DNA from: Oscillospiraceae bacterium
Lineage (GTDB): Bacteria > Bacillota > Clostridia > Oscillospirales > WRJC01
DNA length: 64,000 nucleotides
Reading direction: 5' to 3'
NCBI GenBank assembly: GCA_009783265.1
Contig: WRHM01000006.1
Coordinates: 102,533-166,532 of the forward strand
Shown here: positions 40,999 to 50,850 of the stretch, one piece after another
How positions within the stretch are numbered: position 1 is the first letter of the stretch
How the letters are laid out: each line of letters begins with the position of its first letter
Notes under the pieces: model-generated
Databases searched by the model: none
The model's input: the letters and a program-made list of their open reading frames with translations, nothing else
What the model was told of the DNA's origin: nothing
Position numbers and translations under genes: made by a program

Positions 40999-41985
40999 AT
41001 GCTAAGTATATCGGATTTATGCGTATCGTTTTATACGCCAGTGGGAGAAGTAAAAGCTCTTAACGGCGTTTGTTTGGCGGTAGATAAAGGGGAAGTTCTC
41101 GGCGTTGTCGGCGAATCCGGAAGCGGCAAAAGCGTTACTTTTTCTGTTGTTTCAGGATTGCTTCAGAAACCCGGCGAAGTTAAATCGGGAAGCGTAATTT
41201 TTGACGGCCGCGACATGATAGCTGCTCCGGAAAAAGTAATGCGCGATATTCGCGGCAAAGATATTTCCGTGATATTTCAGGATTCTATGACTTCGCTTAA
41301 TCCTGTGTTCACAATCGGCGATCAGCTTATGGAAATGATATTGCTCCACATGGACATGGACAAAAAAGAAGCGCGTACTCATGCAATTAAAATGCTTGCG
41401 CTAGTCGGGATTTCGAATCCTGAAACCAGAATGCGCCAATATCCGCATGAGCTTTCCGGGGGAATGCGCCAGCGCGTAATGATTGCTATGGCGTTAAGCT
41501 GCAAACCCAAGCTTTTGATTGCGGACGAGCCGACTACTGCGCTGGACGTAACTATTCAGGCGCAAATATTGGATTTAATAAATAAAATGAGGACTGAATC
41601 CGGTACGGCTATTGTATTGATAACCCATGATTTAGGGGTTGTTTCAGAGATTTGCGACAGGGTTGCGGTTATGTACGCGGGAATGGTTATGGAATACGGC
41701 ACAGTCGACGAAATTTTTTATCAAAGCGCGCACCCTTATACTAAAGGATTATTATCCTGCCTGCCAAGACTTGATGAAAAAAAATCTGAAACATTGGAAG
41801 CTATCGATGGAGTTCCCGTAGATCTTTTATTATTGCCGGAAGGCTGTCCTTTTGTTTCGCGCTGCAAATACGCAATGAAAATATGCCTGCGAGAATTGCC
41901 GCCGGTATTTGAAGTTTCGGAAAACCATACTTCAATATGCTGGCTTTGCGCGAATACACGAACAGAACCGGAGGTGGCTGAATGA
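40999..41985 (+). CDS. oppD: Oligopeptide ABC transporter ATPase, OppD type
   Basis: The 328-residue ATPase has [11 protein letters not shown] (Walker A), [15 protein letters not shown] (Q-loop), [16 protein letters not shown] (signature) and [16 protein letters not shown] (Walker B), followed by the oligopeptide-type C-terminal region with cysteines ([20 protein letters not shown]) that binds a [4Fe-4S] cluster or zinc in relatives. The stop overlaps the start of oppF by 4 bases (ATGA), so the two subunits are translationally coupled. Confidence 0.94.
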   Translation: MLSISDLCVSFYTPVGEVKALNGVCLAVDKGEVLGVVGESGSGKSVTFSVVSGLLQKPGEVKSGSVIFDGRDMIAAPEKVMRDIRGKDISVIFQDSMTSLNPVFTIGDQLMEMILLHMDMDKKEARTHAIKMLALVGISNPETRMRQYPHELSGGMRQRVMIAMALSCKPKLLIADEPTTALDVTIQAQILDLINKMRTESGTAIVLITHDLGVVSEICDRVAVMYAGMVMEYGTVDEIFYQSAHPYTKGLLSCLPRLDEKKSETLEAIDGVPVDLLLLPEGCPFVSRCKYAMKICLRELPPVFEVSENHTSICWLCANTRTEPEVAE

Positions 41986-42944
41986 GCCTGCTTTCAGTAA
42001 ATAATTTAAAAAAATATTTCCCGGTAAAAACGTCTTTGTTTCGCACTTCTTATGTAAAAGCCGTGGACGGAATATCGTTTTCAATCGAAAAAGGCCGGAC
42101 TTTAGGGCTTGTGGGTGAATCCGGCTGCGGCAAAAGCACTATCGGGCGCACAATTTTATTTTTGTATGAGCCGACCGGAGGGGAAATAATTTTTGACGGC
42201 AATAAATTATCTTCAAGTAATATTTCTTCTTACCGGAGCAGAATGCAAATAGTTTTTCAGGACCCTTATTCTTCGCTTAACCCGCGCATGACTATCGGCG
42301 ATATAGTCGGCGAACCCGTAAGCATACAGAGTTCTAAAATAAGCCGCAAAGAACGCGCTGAAATAGTGCTTAATCAATTAAAATTGGTCGGCTTGAACAC
42401 AGATCACTTAAATCGTTACCCACATGAATTTTCAGGCGGTCAGCGTCAGCGCATTTCAATCGCGAGGGCTTTGACTACGCATCCTGATTTTATTGTCTGC
42501 GATGAGCCCGTATCAGCTTTGGACGTGTCGATTCAGGCTCAGGTAATAAACGTTTTCACGGAACTTAAGCAAAAACTGGAACTCGCATATTTATTTATAG
42601 CGCATGATCTTTCGGTCGTCAGGCATATATCAGATGAGATCGGGGTAATGTATCTGGGAAAAATGGTGGAACGCTGCCCTGCCGATGAATTATATAAAAA
42701 TCCCGCGCACCCGTATACTATTGCGCTTTTGTCGGCTATACCGGTACCTGATCCCGAAGTTTCACGTAATCGCTCAAGGATTTTATTGACCGGCGATGTG
42801 CCGAACCCAATGAACCCGCCGTCAGGCTGCCGGTTCAGAACCCGGTGTTCTTACGCTAAAAATATTTGCGCTGAACAAGAACCGGAAATAAAAGAAATTT
42901 CAGCAGGGCATACTTGCGCGTGCCATTTCTGCGGCAATTTATAA
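41982..42944 (+). CDS. oppF: Oligopeptide ABC transporter ATPase, OppF type
   Basis: A 320-residue ATPase with [47 protein letters not shown] and [16 protein letters not shown], and the C-terminal oligopeptide extension ([20 protein letters not shown]). It forms the heterodimer with OppD that powers peptide uptake. GGAGGTGGCTG precedes the ATG within the end of oppD. Confidence 0.94.
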   Translation: MSLLSVNNLKKYFPVKTSLFRTSYVKAVDGISFSIEKGRTLGLVGESGCGKSTIGRTILFLYEPTGGEIIFDGNKLSSSNISSYRSRMQIVFQDPYSSLNPRMTIGDIVGEPVSIQSSKISRKERAEIVLNQLKLVGLNTDHLNRYPHEFSGGQRQRISIARALTTHPDFIVCDEPVSALDVSIQAQVINVFTELKQKLELAYLFIAHDLSVVRHISDEIGVMYLGKMVERCPADELYKNPAHPYTIALLSAIPVPDPEVSRNRSRILLTGDVPNPMNPPSGCRFRTRCSYAKNICAEQEPEIKEISAGHTCACHFCGNL

Positions 42945-42953
42945 ATTATGTAT

Positions 42954-42983
42954 TTGACATACTATTATTATTTTTATTATAAA
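42954..42983 (+). promoter_or_regulatory. Separate promoter of the peptide-binding protein gene
   Basis: TTGACA (42954-42959), an 18-base spacer and TATAAA (42978-42983). A private promoter would let the binding protein be made in excess over the membrane complex. Confidence 0.65.
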
Positions 42984-43039
42984 TATGTATGTTGATATAA
43001 ATTAAATTAATTTAATTATACAGGAGGTAGCAAATAACA

Positions 43040-44653
43040 ATGAAAAAAAGAATAAGAGCTATTTTGGCGGCAACGCTTGTATTTGTAATGGTTCTGGGGA
43101 TTATGACAGGTTGTACAGGCGGAAGCAAAGGCGAAATTGTAGCTTGGGTCGGCTCGCCGCCGGAAACCCTCGACCCATGCATGAATTCTTCTGCTGACGG
43201 CGCGACATATCTCGTGCATCTTTTTCAGGGACTTTTTCGTTATAAATGGGATGGCTCCGGCGTTGAATTAGGAGATGCCAAGAGCTATGAAATTTCTGAC
43301 GACGGACTTGTATGGACGTTTAAACTGCGCGACGATATAAAATGGTCGGACGGTGAAAAAGTGACGGCTCAGGATTACGAATATTCTTGGAAACGCGTAT
43401 GCAATCCCAACGTCGCTGGGCCTTACGCCGAGGACATGGCTGATTTTATCCATAACGGGATAGCCGCCCTTGAAGGCGAATGTTCTATCGAAGAAGTCGG
43501 CGTAAAAGCTATTGACGAACTTACATTTGAAGTTACTTTAGATGGGCCGTGTCCGTTCTTTGATCAAGTCGCAGTGTTCCCGGTATTATACCCGGTACGC
43601 AAGGATATTGTTGAAGAAAAAGGCGACAACTGGTGGAATAACGCTGATAATTATATCAGCAACGGACCGTATCAAATGAAATCTTTTTCGTTGGACGAAA
43701 ACATGACGTTTGAAATAAATTCTAATTATTATGACAAAGGCAAAATCAAAGCCGGTTCTATTACGTGGCAGTTTTACGCCGACGACAGCGATGCACTCAC
43801 TGCTTTCCGTTCAGGCGAGCTTGATATAGGAAACGCAGTTCCTCCGGTTGAAATCCCATCGCTGACAGAAGAAGGCGTACTCGATACCCGTCCGCTTCTG
43901 GGAACGTATTATGTATGCTTTAACTGCGAGCGCGCGCCTTATGACAACCCGTTGGTACGTAAAGCCCTCTCGCTTGCAATAGACAGGGATTATATCGCAA
44001 CCACAGTCATGCAGGGCACGTTCATGCCGGCTACGGCTATAGTCGGCGGCGGATTCGGCGATGTTGATCAATCCAAAGATTTCCGTAAAGCCGGCGGCGA
44101 TTATATCAGCCTTGATTATGAAGCCAATAAAGCTCTCGCAAAACAGGCTCTTGCCGACGCTGGTTATCCCGACGGGGCAGGGTTCCCCGTTATAGAATAT
44201 ATGTATAATCCAAGTTCGACACATCAGACAATCGCTGAGGTTATCGCGAATATGTGGGAAGAAGTTCTTGGAATCAGGACAGAATTAGTCGTTCAGGAAT
44301 GGGGCGTATTTTTAGAAACCCGCCGTTCCGGTAATTATCAGGTTGCGCGTAACGGCTGGCTTTCAGACTGGAACGACGCGTCGTCAATGCTCGGGCTATT
44401 TACTTCAAACAGCGGCAACAACGACAGCCAGTACAGAAATTCGCAGTTTGATTCTTATATGGCTGAAGCCGCTTCGACAAACGACCGCGCAAAACGTATA
44501 GAAGCAATGCACAAAGCCGAAGATGTTCTTATGGGAGACTGGGGCTGCGGGCCTGTAATGCTTTACGCTCAAAATTATATCGTATCAAAAAGTCTCAAAG
44601 ACTGGCATGAAAATGCGCTGGGATATACTTTTCTGCACCTTGCGCGTAAATAA
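43040..44653 (+). CDS. oppA: Oligopeptide-binding lipoprotein, OppA type
   Basis: A 537-residue extracellular binding protein. The signal ends in lipobox IMTGC, so Cys25 or so is lipid-anchored. The SBP_bac_5 fold is shown by PPETLDPCMNSSADGATYLV, TFKLRDDIKWSDGEKVTAQD, NGPYQMKSFSLDENMTF, and ALSLAIDRDYIATTVMQG. AGGAGG lies 13 bases before the ATG. It delivers peptides to OppBCDF encoded just upstream. The specificity cannot be read from sequence. A strong terminator follows. Confidence 0.94.
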   Translation: MKKRIRAILAATLVFVMVLGIMTGCTGGSKGEIVAWVGSPPETLDPCMNSSADGATYLVHLFQGLFRYKWDGSGVELGDAKSYEISDDGLVWTFKLRDDIKWSDGEKVTAQDYEYSWKRVCNPNVAGPYAEDMADFIHNGIAALEGECSIEEVGVKAIDELTFEVTLDGPCPFFDQVAVFPVLYPVRKDIVEEKGDNWWNNADNYISNGPYQMKSFSLDENMTFEINSNYYDKGKIKAGSITWQFYADDSDALTAFRSGELDIGNAVPPVEIPSLTEEGVLDTRPLLGTYYVCFNCERAPYDNPLVRKALSLAIDRDYIATTVMQGTFMPATAIVGGGFGDVDQSKDFRKAGGDYISLDYEANKALAKQALADAGYPDGAGFPVIEYMYNPSSTHQTIAEVIANMWEEVLGIRTELVVQEWGVFLETRRSGNYQVARNGWLSDWNDASSMLGLFTSNSGNNDSQYRNSQFDSYMAEAASTNDRAKRIEAMHKAEDVLMGDWGCGPVMLYAQNYIVSKSLKDWHENALGYTFLHLARK

Positions 44654-44685
44654 TAAAATAATTTATCAAAATAAAAGATAAAAAT

Positions 44686-44719
44686 AAAATTCCCGGTTTG
44701 TTAATCAACCGGGAATTTT
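44686..44719. terminator. Bidirectional terminator after oppA
   Basis: AAAATTCCCGGTT and AACCGGGAATTTT are perfect 13-base complements with an 8-base loop and T-runs on both sides, serving oppA and the convergent isomerase gene. Confidence 0.9.
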
Positions 44720-44734
44720 TTTGTTTAATTTATT

Positions 44735-46114
44735 CTAAACTTTATCAGCCCTGAGATTATTGATATATTTACACGCTTCGGTCAATATATCCGCGTAATG
44801 CCCGTAAATTCCCGTTACATGATGTATATACGGCCCGTCGACAATTTTCTTTTCCCATTTTATCCAGTCCTCGACTTCCATCCAGACATAAGTCCCTTCG
44901 GTTTTAGGCCCTGCGCAAGTCTTACCCTCGCCTAAAAACATAGAGTATTCGCCGTTGATGCTGTCAAAACGCCCTATAGTCAAATCGCCCTGTTTGAGTT
45001 CCCACTGTCCTCTGCCGCCGCCGTCAATCGCGGGATTTTTAGTATTATTGCCTATTAACGCATTCGGGAAAGGCCCGCAGTGCCATAAAAGCTCGGCGTT
45101 TTCGTTTGAGGGATGACGTATTGTCAAATCTGCGAATAACGACGGCGTCCTGTTATAATCGGCGGCGTGAAGCATTGCCGAAGTCACCGCCCCGCATACG
45201 TCTCCCTCGCACGCAACAGGATAACCCAGCGCAGTCAGTTCGCCTATTAACTGGCACGGGAGAACTCCCATTATGTCGTTGAGACCCGTCCAGCATTCAG
45301 TCGAAGCCGCTGCAAAACCTCCGTTATCCATTTCTTTTTTAATATAAATTATCATAGCGGCGAGAGTTTTTAATTTTTCTTCGCCGAGCAAAGATATATC
45401 TATCCTGTTTTTGATAGACGCGATTTGCGCTTCAAGTTCTTTACTGCCTTTTTCAATAAGTTTTTTTACTCCGCTGTATAAACGCCCTACAGAAAGAGGG
45501 GAAACTTCGATGCCGAATTTAGACAGCATATCGTCTTCGTTATACATAACGCTGAAAAAAGCGTTCGGGCGGTCGCCGATTTTTAATATACGCATAGATT
45601 TAAATGTTTTAACTACGGCGGCGGCTCTGCAAAAATTATTTACTCCGTCCAGAAATACTTTATCAGTTGGGTAGCAGTTTTCGATATAAGTAAATTTTAC
45701 GCCGAATCTCGATAAAACTTTGCTGCTTGCTAAAATTCCGCATTGCGTGTCTCTGATTCTCACTCCGTTTTCATCGGGACTGTCGTCTCTCGGACCCCAT
45801 AATAATACCGGCAAACCCATTTCTTTCCCGATTTTCGCGACTGTTTCTTCAGGCCCGAAATCTGTATGCAGTAAAAATACGGCGTCAACCTTTTTTGATT
45901 TGAGATAATCAGTTATAGCAGGGACTTGAGCCAGGTCTGTCGCGATTCCGTCGGGGACTACGCTGTCTATTGTGACAATTTCTACGTTTTTGTCAAGATT
46001 TTTCAAAACTTCAAGCGTGTTGTTTTTAAAGATAAGCGCGTTTTTGATTGTCGTAAATCCGGTGCCTCTTTTTACCGGCGCAATGCCGAGTTTAAGTTTT
46101 ATTTCTCTGCTCAT
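44735..46114 (-). CDS. L-fucose/L-arabinose isomerase family protein
   Basis: The 459-residue enzyme follows the aldose-ketose isomerase fold: an N-terminal Rossmann-like part (KKVDAVFLLHTDFGPEETVA) and a C-terminal part with ECWTGLNDIMGVLPC and CEGDVCGAVTSAML, which hold the acidic metal ligands of this family. It is cytoplasmic. Sequence alone does not give the sugar; fucose and arabinose enzymes are relatives, not equivalents. It is the last gene of a five-gene minus-strand operon with a PfkB kinase and a class II aldolase, so together they could take an aldose to triose phosphates. GGAGG precedes the ATG. Confidence 0.85.
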   Translation of the reverse strand: MSREIKLKLGIAPVKRGTGFTTIKNALIFKNNTLEVLKNLDKNVEIVTIDSVVPDGIATDLAQVPAITDYLKSKKVDAVFLLHTDFGPEETVAKIGKEMGLPVLLWGPRDDSPDENGVRIRDTQCGILASSKVLSRFGVKFTYIENCYPTDKVFLDGVNNFCRAAAVVKTFKSMRILKIGDRPNAFFSVMYNEDDMLSKFGIEVSPLSVGRLYSGVKKLIEKGSKELEAQIASIKNRIDISLLGEEKLKTLAAMIIYIKKEMDNGGFAAASTECWTGLNDIMGVLPCQLIGELTALGYPVACEGDVCGAVTSAMLHAADYNRTPSLFADLTIRHPSNENAELLWHCGPFPNALIGNNTKNPAIDGGGRGQWELKQGDLTIGRFDSINGEYSMFLGEGKTCAGPKTEGTYVWMEVEDWIKWEKKIVDGPYIHHVTGIYGHYADILTEACKYINNLRADKV

Positions 46115-46165
46115 ATAAAAAATCCTCCGTTTTGTTTATTTTTATATATTTTAATTATTAGTTTT

Positions 46166-47245
46166 TTAATTTTCATAAACTTCATCGTAATCATTTGAAA
46201 AATAATCTTCTGTGATTATCATTTCACCGTCAATCAATTCTTCTATAATAACATGATAAATATATTCGCTATCGTCGTGCAGCCATTCGACCGACTTGGA
46301 TTTTACGTGTATATATTCGCCTTTTGTATATTCCCAGTATCCTATACCGTCTCCCTCGTAACCGACATGCACAAAATTTGTGATTTGATTTTTACCGTCA
46401 GTATCAATAATAGAAATCGTGGAATAATCGCTTATTTCTTCCAGTTGCTTGTTTTCAATAAATAATCCGGCGTTATTATCCCAGAGCCAGTAATAATGGG
46501 GTGAATTTCCCATTGTGCCTCCCACAGACTGCCATAAACTTATATCTAAATATCCGTCAAAATTCCAGTCGTCAAAAGATAATCCGTATATATCTTTTTT
46601 CGAAGTATATATTTCTGTTGAAAGGTCTGTAAATTCCTGTTTAAAACTCCCGTCTTTACCGGAAATTGTCATTTTTGATATATAAACAGCTTCGACAATT
46701 TCAGAATAAGAATATCTTTCTTTTATTCCTTCAAGCCTAAATTCAAATTCCGGCATTTCACCGTTTATTTTCATTGTTGTTGTATAGTCAATATCCGTAA
46801 CAATTTTATATTCCCAGTCAACTATGCCGCCGAAATCAAATACTTTCGTATATCCCATGTCAATCAGTTTTTTTGAAGCATTCGCGCTTCTTACCCCGGT
46901 ACGGCAGTAAACTAATATAATCTGATTTTTGCCGGGAATTAAACTTTCGGCCTTTTCTTCGATTTCATAATCCGGCAATAAAACGGCGTTTAATATATGC
47001 CCGTCGTCAAATTCTTCCTGTGTTCGAACGTCCAATATTATAACTTCGCCAGTCATCATATTATAAGCTTCCTGCTGCGTGATTTTTATATATTCGATTT
47101 TTTTTGATTTTTCCGAATCAGATATATCCGGTGTTTCCGTTTTTATTTCAGATATATCCGGGTTTGATTCAGATTTATTACAGCAAGTAATCAAAAATAA
47201 TACAAGAAAAACTGTAAAGATAATTATTATCCGACGTTTTATCAT
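46166..47245 (-). CDS. Rhodanese-domain lipoprotein with C-terminal repeat-free beta domain
   Basis: A lipoprotein signal (MIKRRIIIIFTVFLVLFLIT then CCNKSES) is followed by a rhodanese at residues about 55-145 with its active cysteine in VYCRTGVRSANASK. The second half (SFDDWNFDGYLDISLWQ, SPHYYWLWDNNAGLF) resembles the FG-GAP/XAC2610-like beta fold seen in secreted Clostridial proteins. It should sit outside the membrane. Its place between an aldolase and an isomerase is unexpected; the gaps (16 and 51 bases) suggest co-transcription. Confidence 0.85.
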   Translation of the reverse strand: MIKRRIIIIFTVFLVLFLITCCNKSESNPDISEIKTETPDISDSEKSKKIEYIKITQQEAYNMMTGEVIILDVRTQEEFDDGHILNAVLLPDYEIEEKAESLIPGKNQIILVYCRTGVRSANASKKLIDMGYTKVFDFGGIVDWEYKIVTDIDYTTTMKINGEMPEFEFRLEGIKERYSYSEIVEAVYISKMTISGKDGSFKQEFTDLSTEIYTSKKDIYGLSFDDWNFDGYLDISLWQSVGGTMGNSPHYYWLWDNNAGLFIENKQLEEISDYSTISIIDTDGKNQITNFVHVGYEGDGIGYWEYTKGEYIHVKSKSVEWLHDDSEYIYHVIIEELIDGEMIITEDYFSNDYDEVYEN

Positions 47246-47261
47246 TTAAAAAATCCATTTA

Positions 47262-48098
47262 TTAATTCAAAACATTTATTTTTTCGACCAGAAAATCATT
47301 TGTGTTTTTCTGGGCAGCTTTCATGCACGAAAATATATCTTCACGATTTCCGCCGTTGTTTATGTATTCTCCCACAGATTTATAAAAAGCGTGAAAATAT
47401 TCAGTCGCGACGTTGATTTTCGCGATCCCGCATTTGACTGCTTCACGTAACTGATCATCGGGGATTCCTGAACCGCCGTGAAGAACCAGAGGCGTTTTTA
47501 ATTTATCGCTGATAGTTTTTATGCGTTCAAAATCAAGATTGGGGAGAACGGCGTAATTTCCGTGCGCGTTGCCGACTGCGACAGCCAGAGAAAAAATCCC
47601 TGTTTCGTTATATAGTTTTAAAGCGTCGTCCGGGTTTGTAAATTTAGATTTGTCTGTATATTCATCGACATTTGCCGCGCTGCCGATATTGCCGAGCTCA
47701 GCTTCAACGTCTGCTCCGAATTCTTTTGCGATTTTTGCGACTTCTCTTGTGTTTTTTATATTTTCATCAAACGGCAGTCTTGACCCGTCATACATAACAG
47801 ACAAAAATCCCGCGCGCATAGCGTGTCTGAGCATGTCGGTATCATGGCAATGGTCCAAATGAAGACCTACGGGGACTTTTATCTTACTTGCGAATAATTT
47901 TGTTATTTCGGCCGTTATCTCAAAAGATATATAACTCTGAAATCCCGGATATAACTGGACAAGCACAGGTTTTTCTGCCTGTTCGGCGGCGTCGATTGCG
48001 AATTTTATCGTCTCGTAATTAAAAATATTAAACGAAGCCACTCCGTATTTATTTTTGTACGCGTCGCGGATAATATCTCCCGCTTTTTCAAAGCTCAT
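47262..48098 (-). CDS. Class II fructose-bisphosphate (ketose-bisphosphate) aldolase
   Basis: The 278-residue zinc aldolase has HLDHCHDTDMLRHAMRAGF (zinc His pair near residue 83), a AEKPVLVQLYPGF strand, TGIFSLAVAVGNAHGNY and the phosphate site VLHGGSGIPDDQLREAVKCG with KINVATE. It cleaves a ketose 1,6-bisphosphate to two trioses. The sugar (fructose, tagatose or other) is not settled by motif. AGGAGAGG precedes the ATG. It stands with an isomerase and PfkB kinase, so it may serve that pathway rather than general glycolysis. Confidence 0.92.
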   Translation of the reverse strand: MSFEKAGDIIRDAYKNKYGVASFNIFNYETIKFAIDAAEQAEKPVLVQLYPGFQSYISFEITAEITKLFASKIKVPVGLHLDHCHDTDMLRHAMRAGFLSVMYDGSRLPFDENIKNTREVAKIAKEFGADVEAELGNIGSAANVDEYTDKSKFTNPDDALKLYNETGIFSLAVAVGNAHGNYAVLPNLDFERIKTISDKLKTPLVLHGGSGIPDDQLREAVKCGIAKINVATEYFHAFYKSVGEYINNGGNREDIFSCMKAAQKNTNDFLVEKINVLN

Positions 48099-48139
48099 AA
48101 AAATCCTCTCCTTAATTTTATTATATATTTATATTTATT

Positions 48140-48931
48140 TTATATATTTTCAATAAATTCGTTTTGCCTCATCCAGACCGTTTCTGTATCAACAACAAAA
48201 TTAGATGACCAACTGTAATTTTCTCCGTTCGCCCAGTCTTTATAATTTTTAACGAGATCATAAAACCTGGCAATATTATCCGGCGATTTATCTTCTAATA
48301 ATTTTTGTGTTTCCCGGATAAATTCCGGCGGTTTATTCCCGGCGTTTTCTAAAACTTTCATAAACCATTTATGATACGGGAAAAACAATTTATTTTCAAG
48401 CAATATAAGCCGTCCTGCAAATAAAATCAATTTTGACACAGATAAATCCAGTAAATATTGATTGCTTTTTTTCAAAGCCTCGTCGCAATACCATTTCCAC
48501 GCTTCTAATTGCGACAGAAAACGTATAGTTTTTTCTTTTATATCTTCTGATTTATATTCGCCGATTTTCTTGATATAACCGGCGACTCGATTTGTTTTGT
48601 CAAATGCGATTTTTGAATCGTGCAAGGCAAATCTTGTAGGCTCATTGCCGCGCTCCGCGACTAATTCAAGATAATTCAGAGTAATAAATTTCCCGTCAAA
48701 ATATCCGCCGGGATAAAAATTCTCCGCATTCTCCCAGTATGTAAGATTATACTCTTTATTTTTTTGAGCGTATATTTCATCAGATACGACAATATTTATG
48801 TCAATATCTGAATTTTCATCGTTAAACCCGTGCGAAACAGAGCCGGATATTAATAAAGCGTCAACTTGATTATCCGAATAAAATTTATCTGTTATATAAT
48901 CTATCGCTTTTTGCTGGTGCTGATATATCAT
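48140..48931 (-). CDS. Nucleotidyltransferase-domain protein
   Basis: The first 60 residues carry the polymerase-beta-type nucleotidyltransferase site: ALLISGSVSHGFNDENSDID followed by INIVVSD, giving GSxSxGF and the paired aspartates. The remaining 200 residues are helical (QLEAWKWYCDEALKKSNQYL, LILFAGRLILLENKLFFPYH). Such proteins include aminoglycoside adenylyltransferases and many of unknown target. It is 263 residues, cytoplasmic, with AAAGAGG before the ATG. It lies between the kinase and aldolase genes (27 and 41 base gaps); its link to sugar use is not obvious. Confidence 0.8.
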   Translation of the reverse strand: MIYQHQQKAIDYITDKFYSDNQVDALLISGSVSHGFNDENSDIDINIVVSDEIYAQKNKEYNLTYWENAENFYPGGYFDGKFITLNYLELVAERGNEPTRFALHDSKIAFDKTNRVAGYIKKIGEYKSEDIKEKTIRFLSQLEAWKWYCDEALKKSNQYLLDLSVSKLILFAGRLILLENKLFFPYHKWFMKVLENAGNKPPEFIRETQKLLEDKSPDNIARFYDLVKNYKDWANGENYSWSSNFVVDTETVWMRQNEFIENI

Positions 48932-48958
48932 TTAAAGCCTCTTTGGGTAATAATTTAA

Positions 48959-49930
48959 TTAATCGCCGTACAGCCATTTGTTTCTGTAATGCTCAACCCT
49001 CTGCTTTATTTCTGTATCGTCGATTTCACCTGTTTTCATAAATTTATCAACTACTTCAAACGTCGGTATCCCGGCCCTGCCGCCGATATAACATATTTTT
49101 ATCGCGGATACGGCGTTGGCAAATTTCGCGGATTGCTTCGCGTTAAATCCTTTTGACAAACCCGCCAGAAAAGCTCCGTGATATACGTCTCCCGCGCCCA
49201 ATGTGTCAAATACTTTTACTTTCAGTCCTTCTTCAACAAAAAATCCTTCGTCTTTTGTATAGCCAACGCAGCCTTTCGCGCCAAGCGTAAAAACCACGAT
49301 TTCAGGACCGAATTCCGCGATAAACTTGCAGTTCTTTTCATAATCGCTTATACTTACAGATTCACCGAAAGCGGCTTTATAATAAAATTCCGAAGCTACA
49401 AAAATATCAATATAGGGTGTAAAATTTACTATCTGCTTTGAATAATGCGCAACGTCGTAAGCGACTTTTTTCCCCGCGTCTTTCATCCACAAAGCTGCGT
49501 TTTTTTCAGGTTCGCCGCATCCCTCAAGATGTAAAATATCCGCGCTCGTTATATAATCTTTATCCAAATCGCCCGTTTCGATTCTGCGGATATTGCCGCC
49601 TTTGTACATTATGCTCCTGCCTTTGGTTTCCAGATCCGATAATATTATGGCGAAATCATTTGGCTGCTTCTCAATCGTTATAATTTTTGAAATATCTACG
49701 TTGTTATATTTAAAATCCTCGCGCAGCGCATTGCCATGCACGCAGTCCCCTGATAATCCTATATATCCGACTTCGGCTCCAAGACGTGCCGCCGCGACCA
49801 TAGCCGTCGCGACATTTCCGCCGCCCTGCCTGCTGAAATCAATAATCCCGGATCCTGAATCAGGCTTCGGAAGTTTCTCCACGATCGTTAATATATCTAT
49901 GCAAGGCCTGCCAATGCCAACAATATCCAT
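48959..49930 (-). CDS. PfkB-family carbohydrate kinase
   Basis: The ATG at 49930 is chosen for MDIVGIGRPCIDILTIVEKL, the usual family start, with GGGGG 12 bases upstream. The 323-residue kinase shows SRQGGGNVATAMVAAARLGA (sugar-binding GGxxxN), VFTLGAKGCVGY and KVFDTLGAGDVYHGAFLAGL, with catalytic Asp in GAGD. It phosphorylates a sugar or sugar phosphate with ATP. It is the first gene of the minus-strand operon; the isomerase and aldolase downstream suggest a ketose or ketose phosphate as substrate. Confidence 0.9.
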   Translation of the reverse strand: MDIVGIGRPCIDILTIVEKLPKPDSGSGIIDFSRQGGGNVATAMVAAARLGAEVGYIGLSGDCVHGNALREDFKYNNVDISKIITIEKQPNDFAIILSDLETKGRSIMYKGGNIRRIETGDLDKDYITSADILHLEGCGEPEKNAALWMKDAGKKVAYDVAHYSKQIVNFTPYIDIFVASEFYYKAAFGESVSISDYEKNCKFIAEFGPEIVVFTLGAKGCVGYTKDEGFFVEEGLKVKVFDTLGAGDVYHGAFLAGLSKGFNAKQSAKFANAVSAIKICYIGGRAGIPTFEVVDKFMKTGEIDDTEIKQRVEHYRNKWLYGD

Positions 49931-49971
49931 TTTAATTAATAACCCCCGTAAATAATTAATAATTTGCAATC

Positions 49972-50000
49972 ACTATATCATAAAAATATGAACACTTCAA
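49972..50000 (-). promoter_or_regulatory. Promoter of the sugar-kinase operon
   Basis: On the minus strand TTGAAG (49995-50000), a 17-base spacer and TATAGT (49972-49977), about 42 bases before the kinase start. Confidence 0.65.
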
Positions 50001-50045
50001 CTATATATATTTTTCAGCATAAAATATATGTTGGAGGGTGATTTT

Positions 50046-50708
50046 TTGAATTTCTTTAATTTTAATATTAGTTTTATAATCATGCTGGCGGAAGCATTTA
50101 TTCTTGCTTCTTCTTTATCATTAGACGCTTTTACCGTGGGATTCGCTTACGGCAGCAATAAAATAAAAATCCCGTTTTTATCTGTTCAGATTATAAATAT
50201 TTTATGCAGTTCTATAGTCGGGATTTCTTTTCTTGTCGGCAACATAATTAAAAATTATATACCGCACTGGTTCACGGTATTTATTTGTTTTACAGTTTTT
50301 ATATTATTAGGCATTATCAAAATACTTGACAGTTTTACAAAATCTTTTATCAGAAAACATAAAAACATAAACAAAAAAATTAAATTTACTTTTTTAAATT
50401 TTAATTTTATATTAAATTTATATGCCGACCCTGAAGAAGCCGACGTCGATTTATCAAAAATATTATCGCCGGTTGAAGCAGTCGCGCTTGCAGTCTCTCT
50501 TTCGTTTGACGGTTTAACCGTCGGGTTCGGGGCGGCTTTGGGAAATGTAAACGGAATTGCCGTATTTTTTTCTTCGCTTATAACTGACGCTTTTTTTCTT
50601 ATGTTTGGCTGTTATATCGGAAACAAAATAGCAAAAAAAGTTTCGTTTAATTTATCGTGGCTGAGCGGGGTGATATTAATTGCACTGGCGTTTTCTAAAT
50701 TATTTTAA
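50046..50708 (+). CDS. YtaF/MntP-like membrane protein
   Basis: The start is TTG at 50046, eight bases after GGAGGG. The 220-residue protein has six helices in two repeats, each with an Asp in a helix start: SSLSLDAFTVGFAYGSNKI and SLSFDGLTVGFGAALGNV. This is the pattern of MntP manganese exporters and the sporulation membrane protein YtaF; the middle loop (about residues 105-135, rich in Lys/Asn) and the linker are longer than in MntP, which favours YtaF. The following P-type ATPase is also a cation transporter. Confidence 0.85.
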   Translation: MNFFNFNISFIIMLAEAFILASSLSLDAFTVGFAYGSNKIKIPFLSVQIINILCSSIVGISFLVGNIIKNYIPHWFTVFICFTVFILLGIIKILDSFTKSFIRKHKNINKKIKFTFLNFNFILNLYADPEEADVDLSKILSPVEAVALAVSLSFDGLTVGFGAALGNVNGIAVFFSSLITDAFFLMFGCYIGNKIAKKVSFNLSWLSGVILIALAFSKLF

Positions 50709-50850
50709 ATAAAAATAAAAAATAATTTACTCTGCTGTTTTATGGCGGGGTGATTTATTTTTGGTTTGTATTAATATATCATGATTATCATAATAATTCA
50801 AATATTGCATAAAAATAATATATAAATATATTCGGAGGCAATATTTAATT

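Noticed and set aside
44686..44719. Member of the dispersed palindrome family
   Set aside because: It lacks the TGTAGGG opening and is a standard terminator with T-runs.
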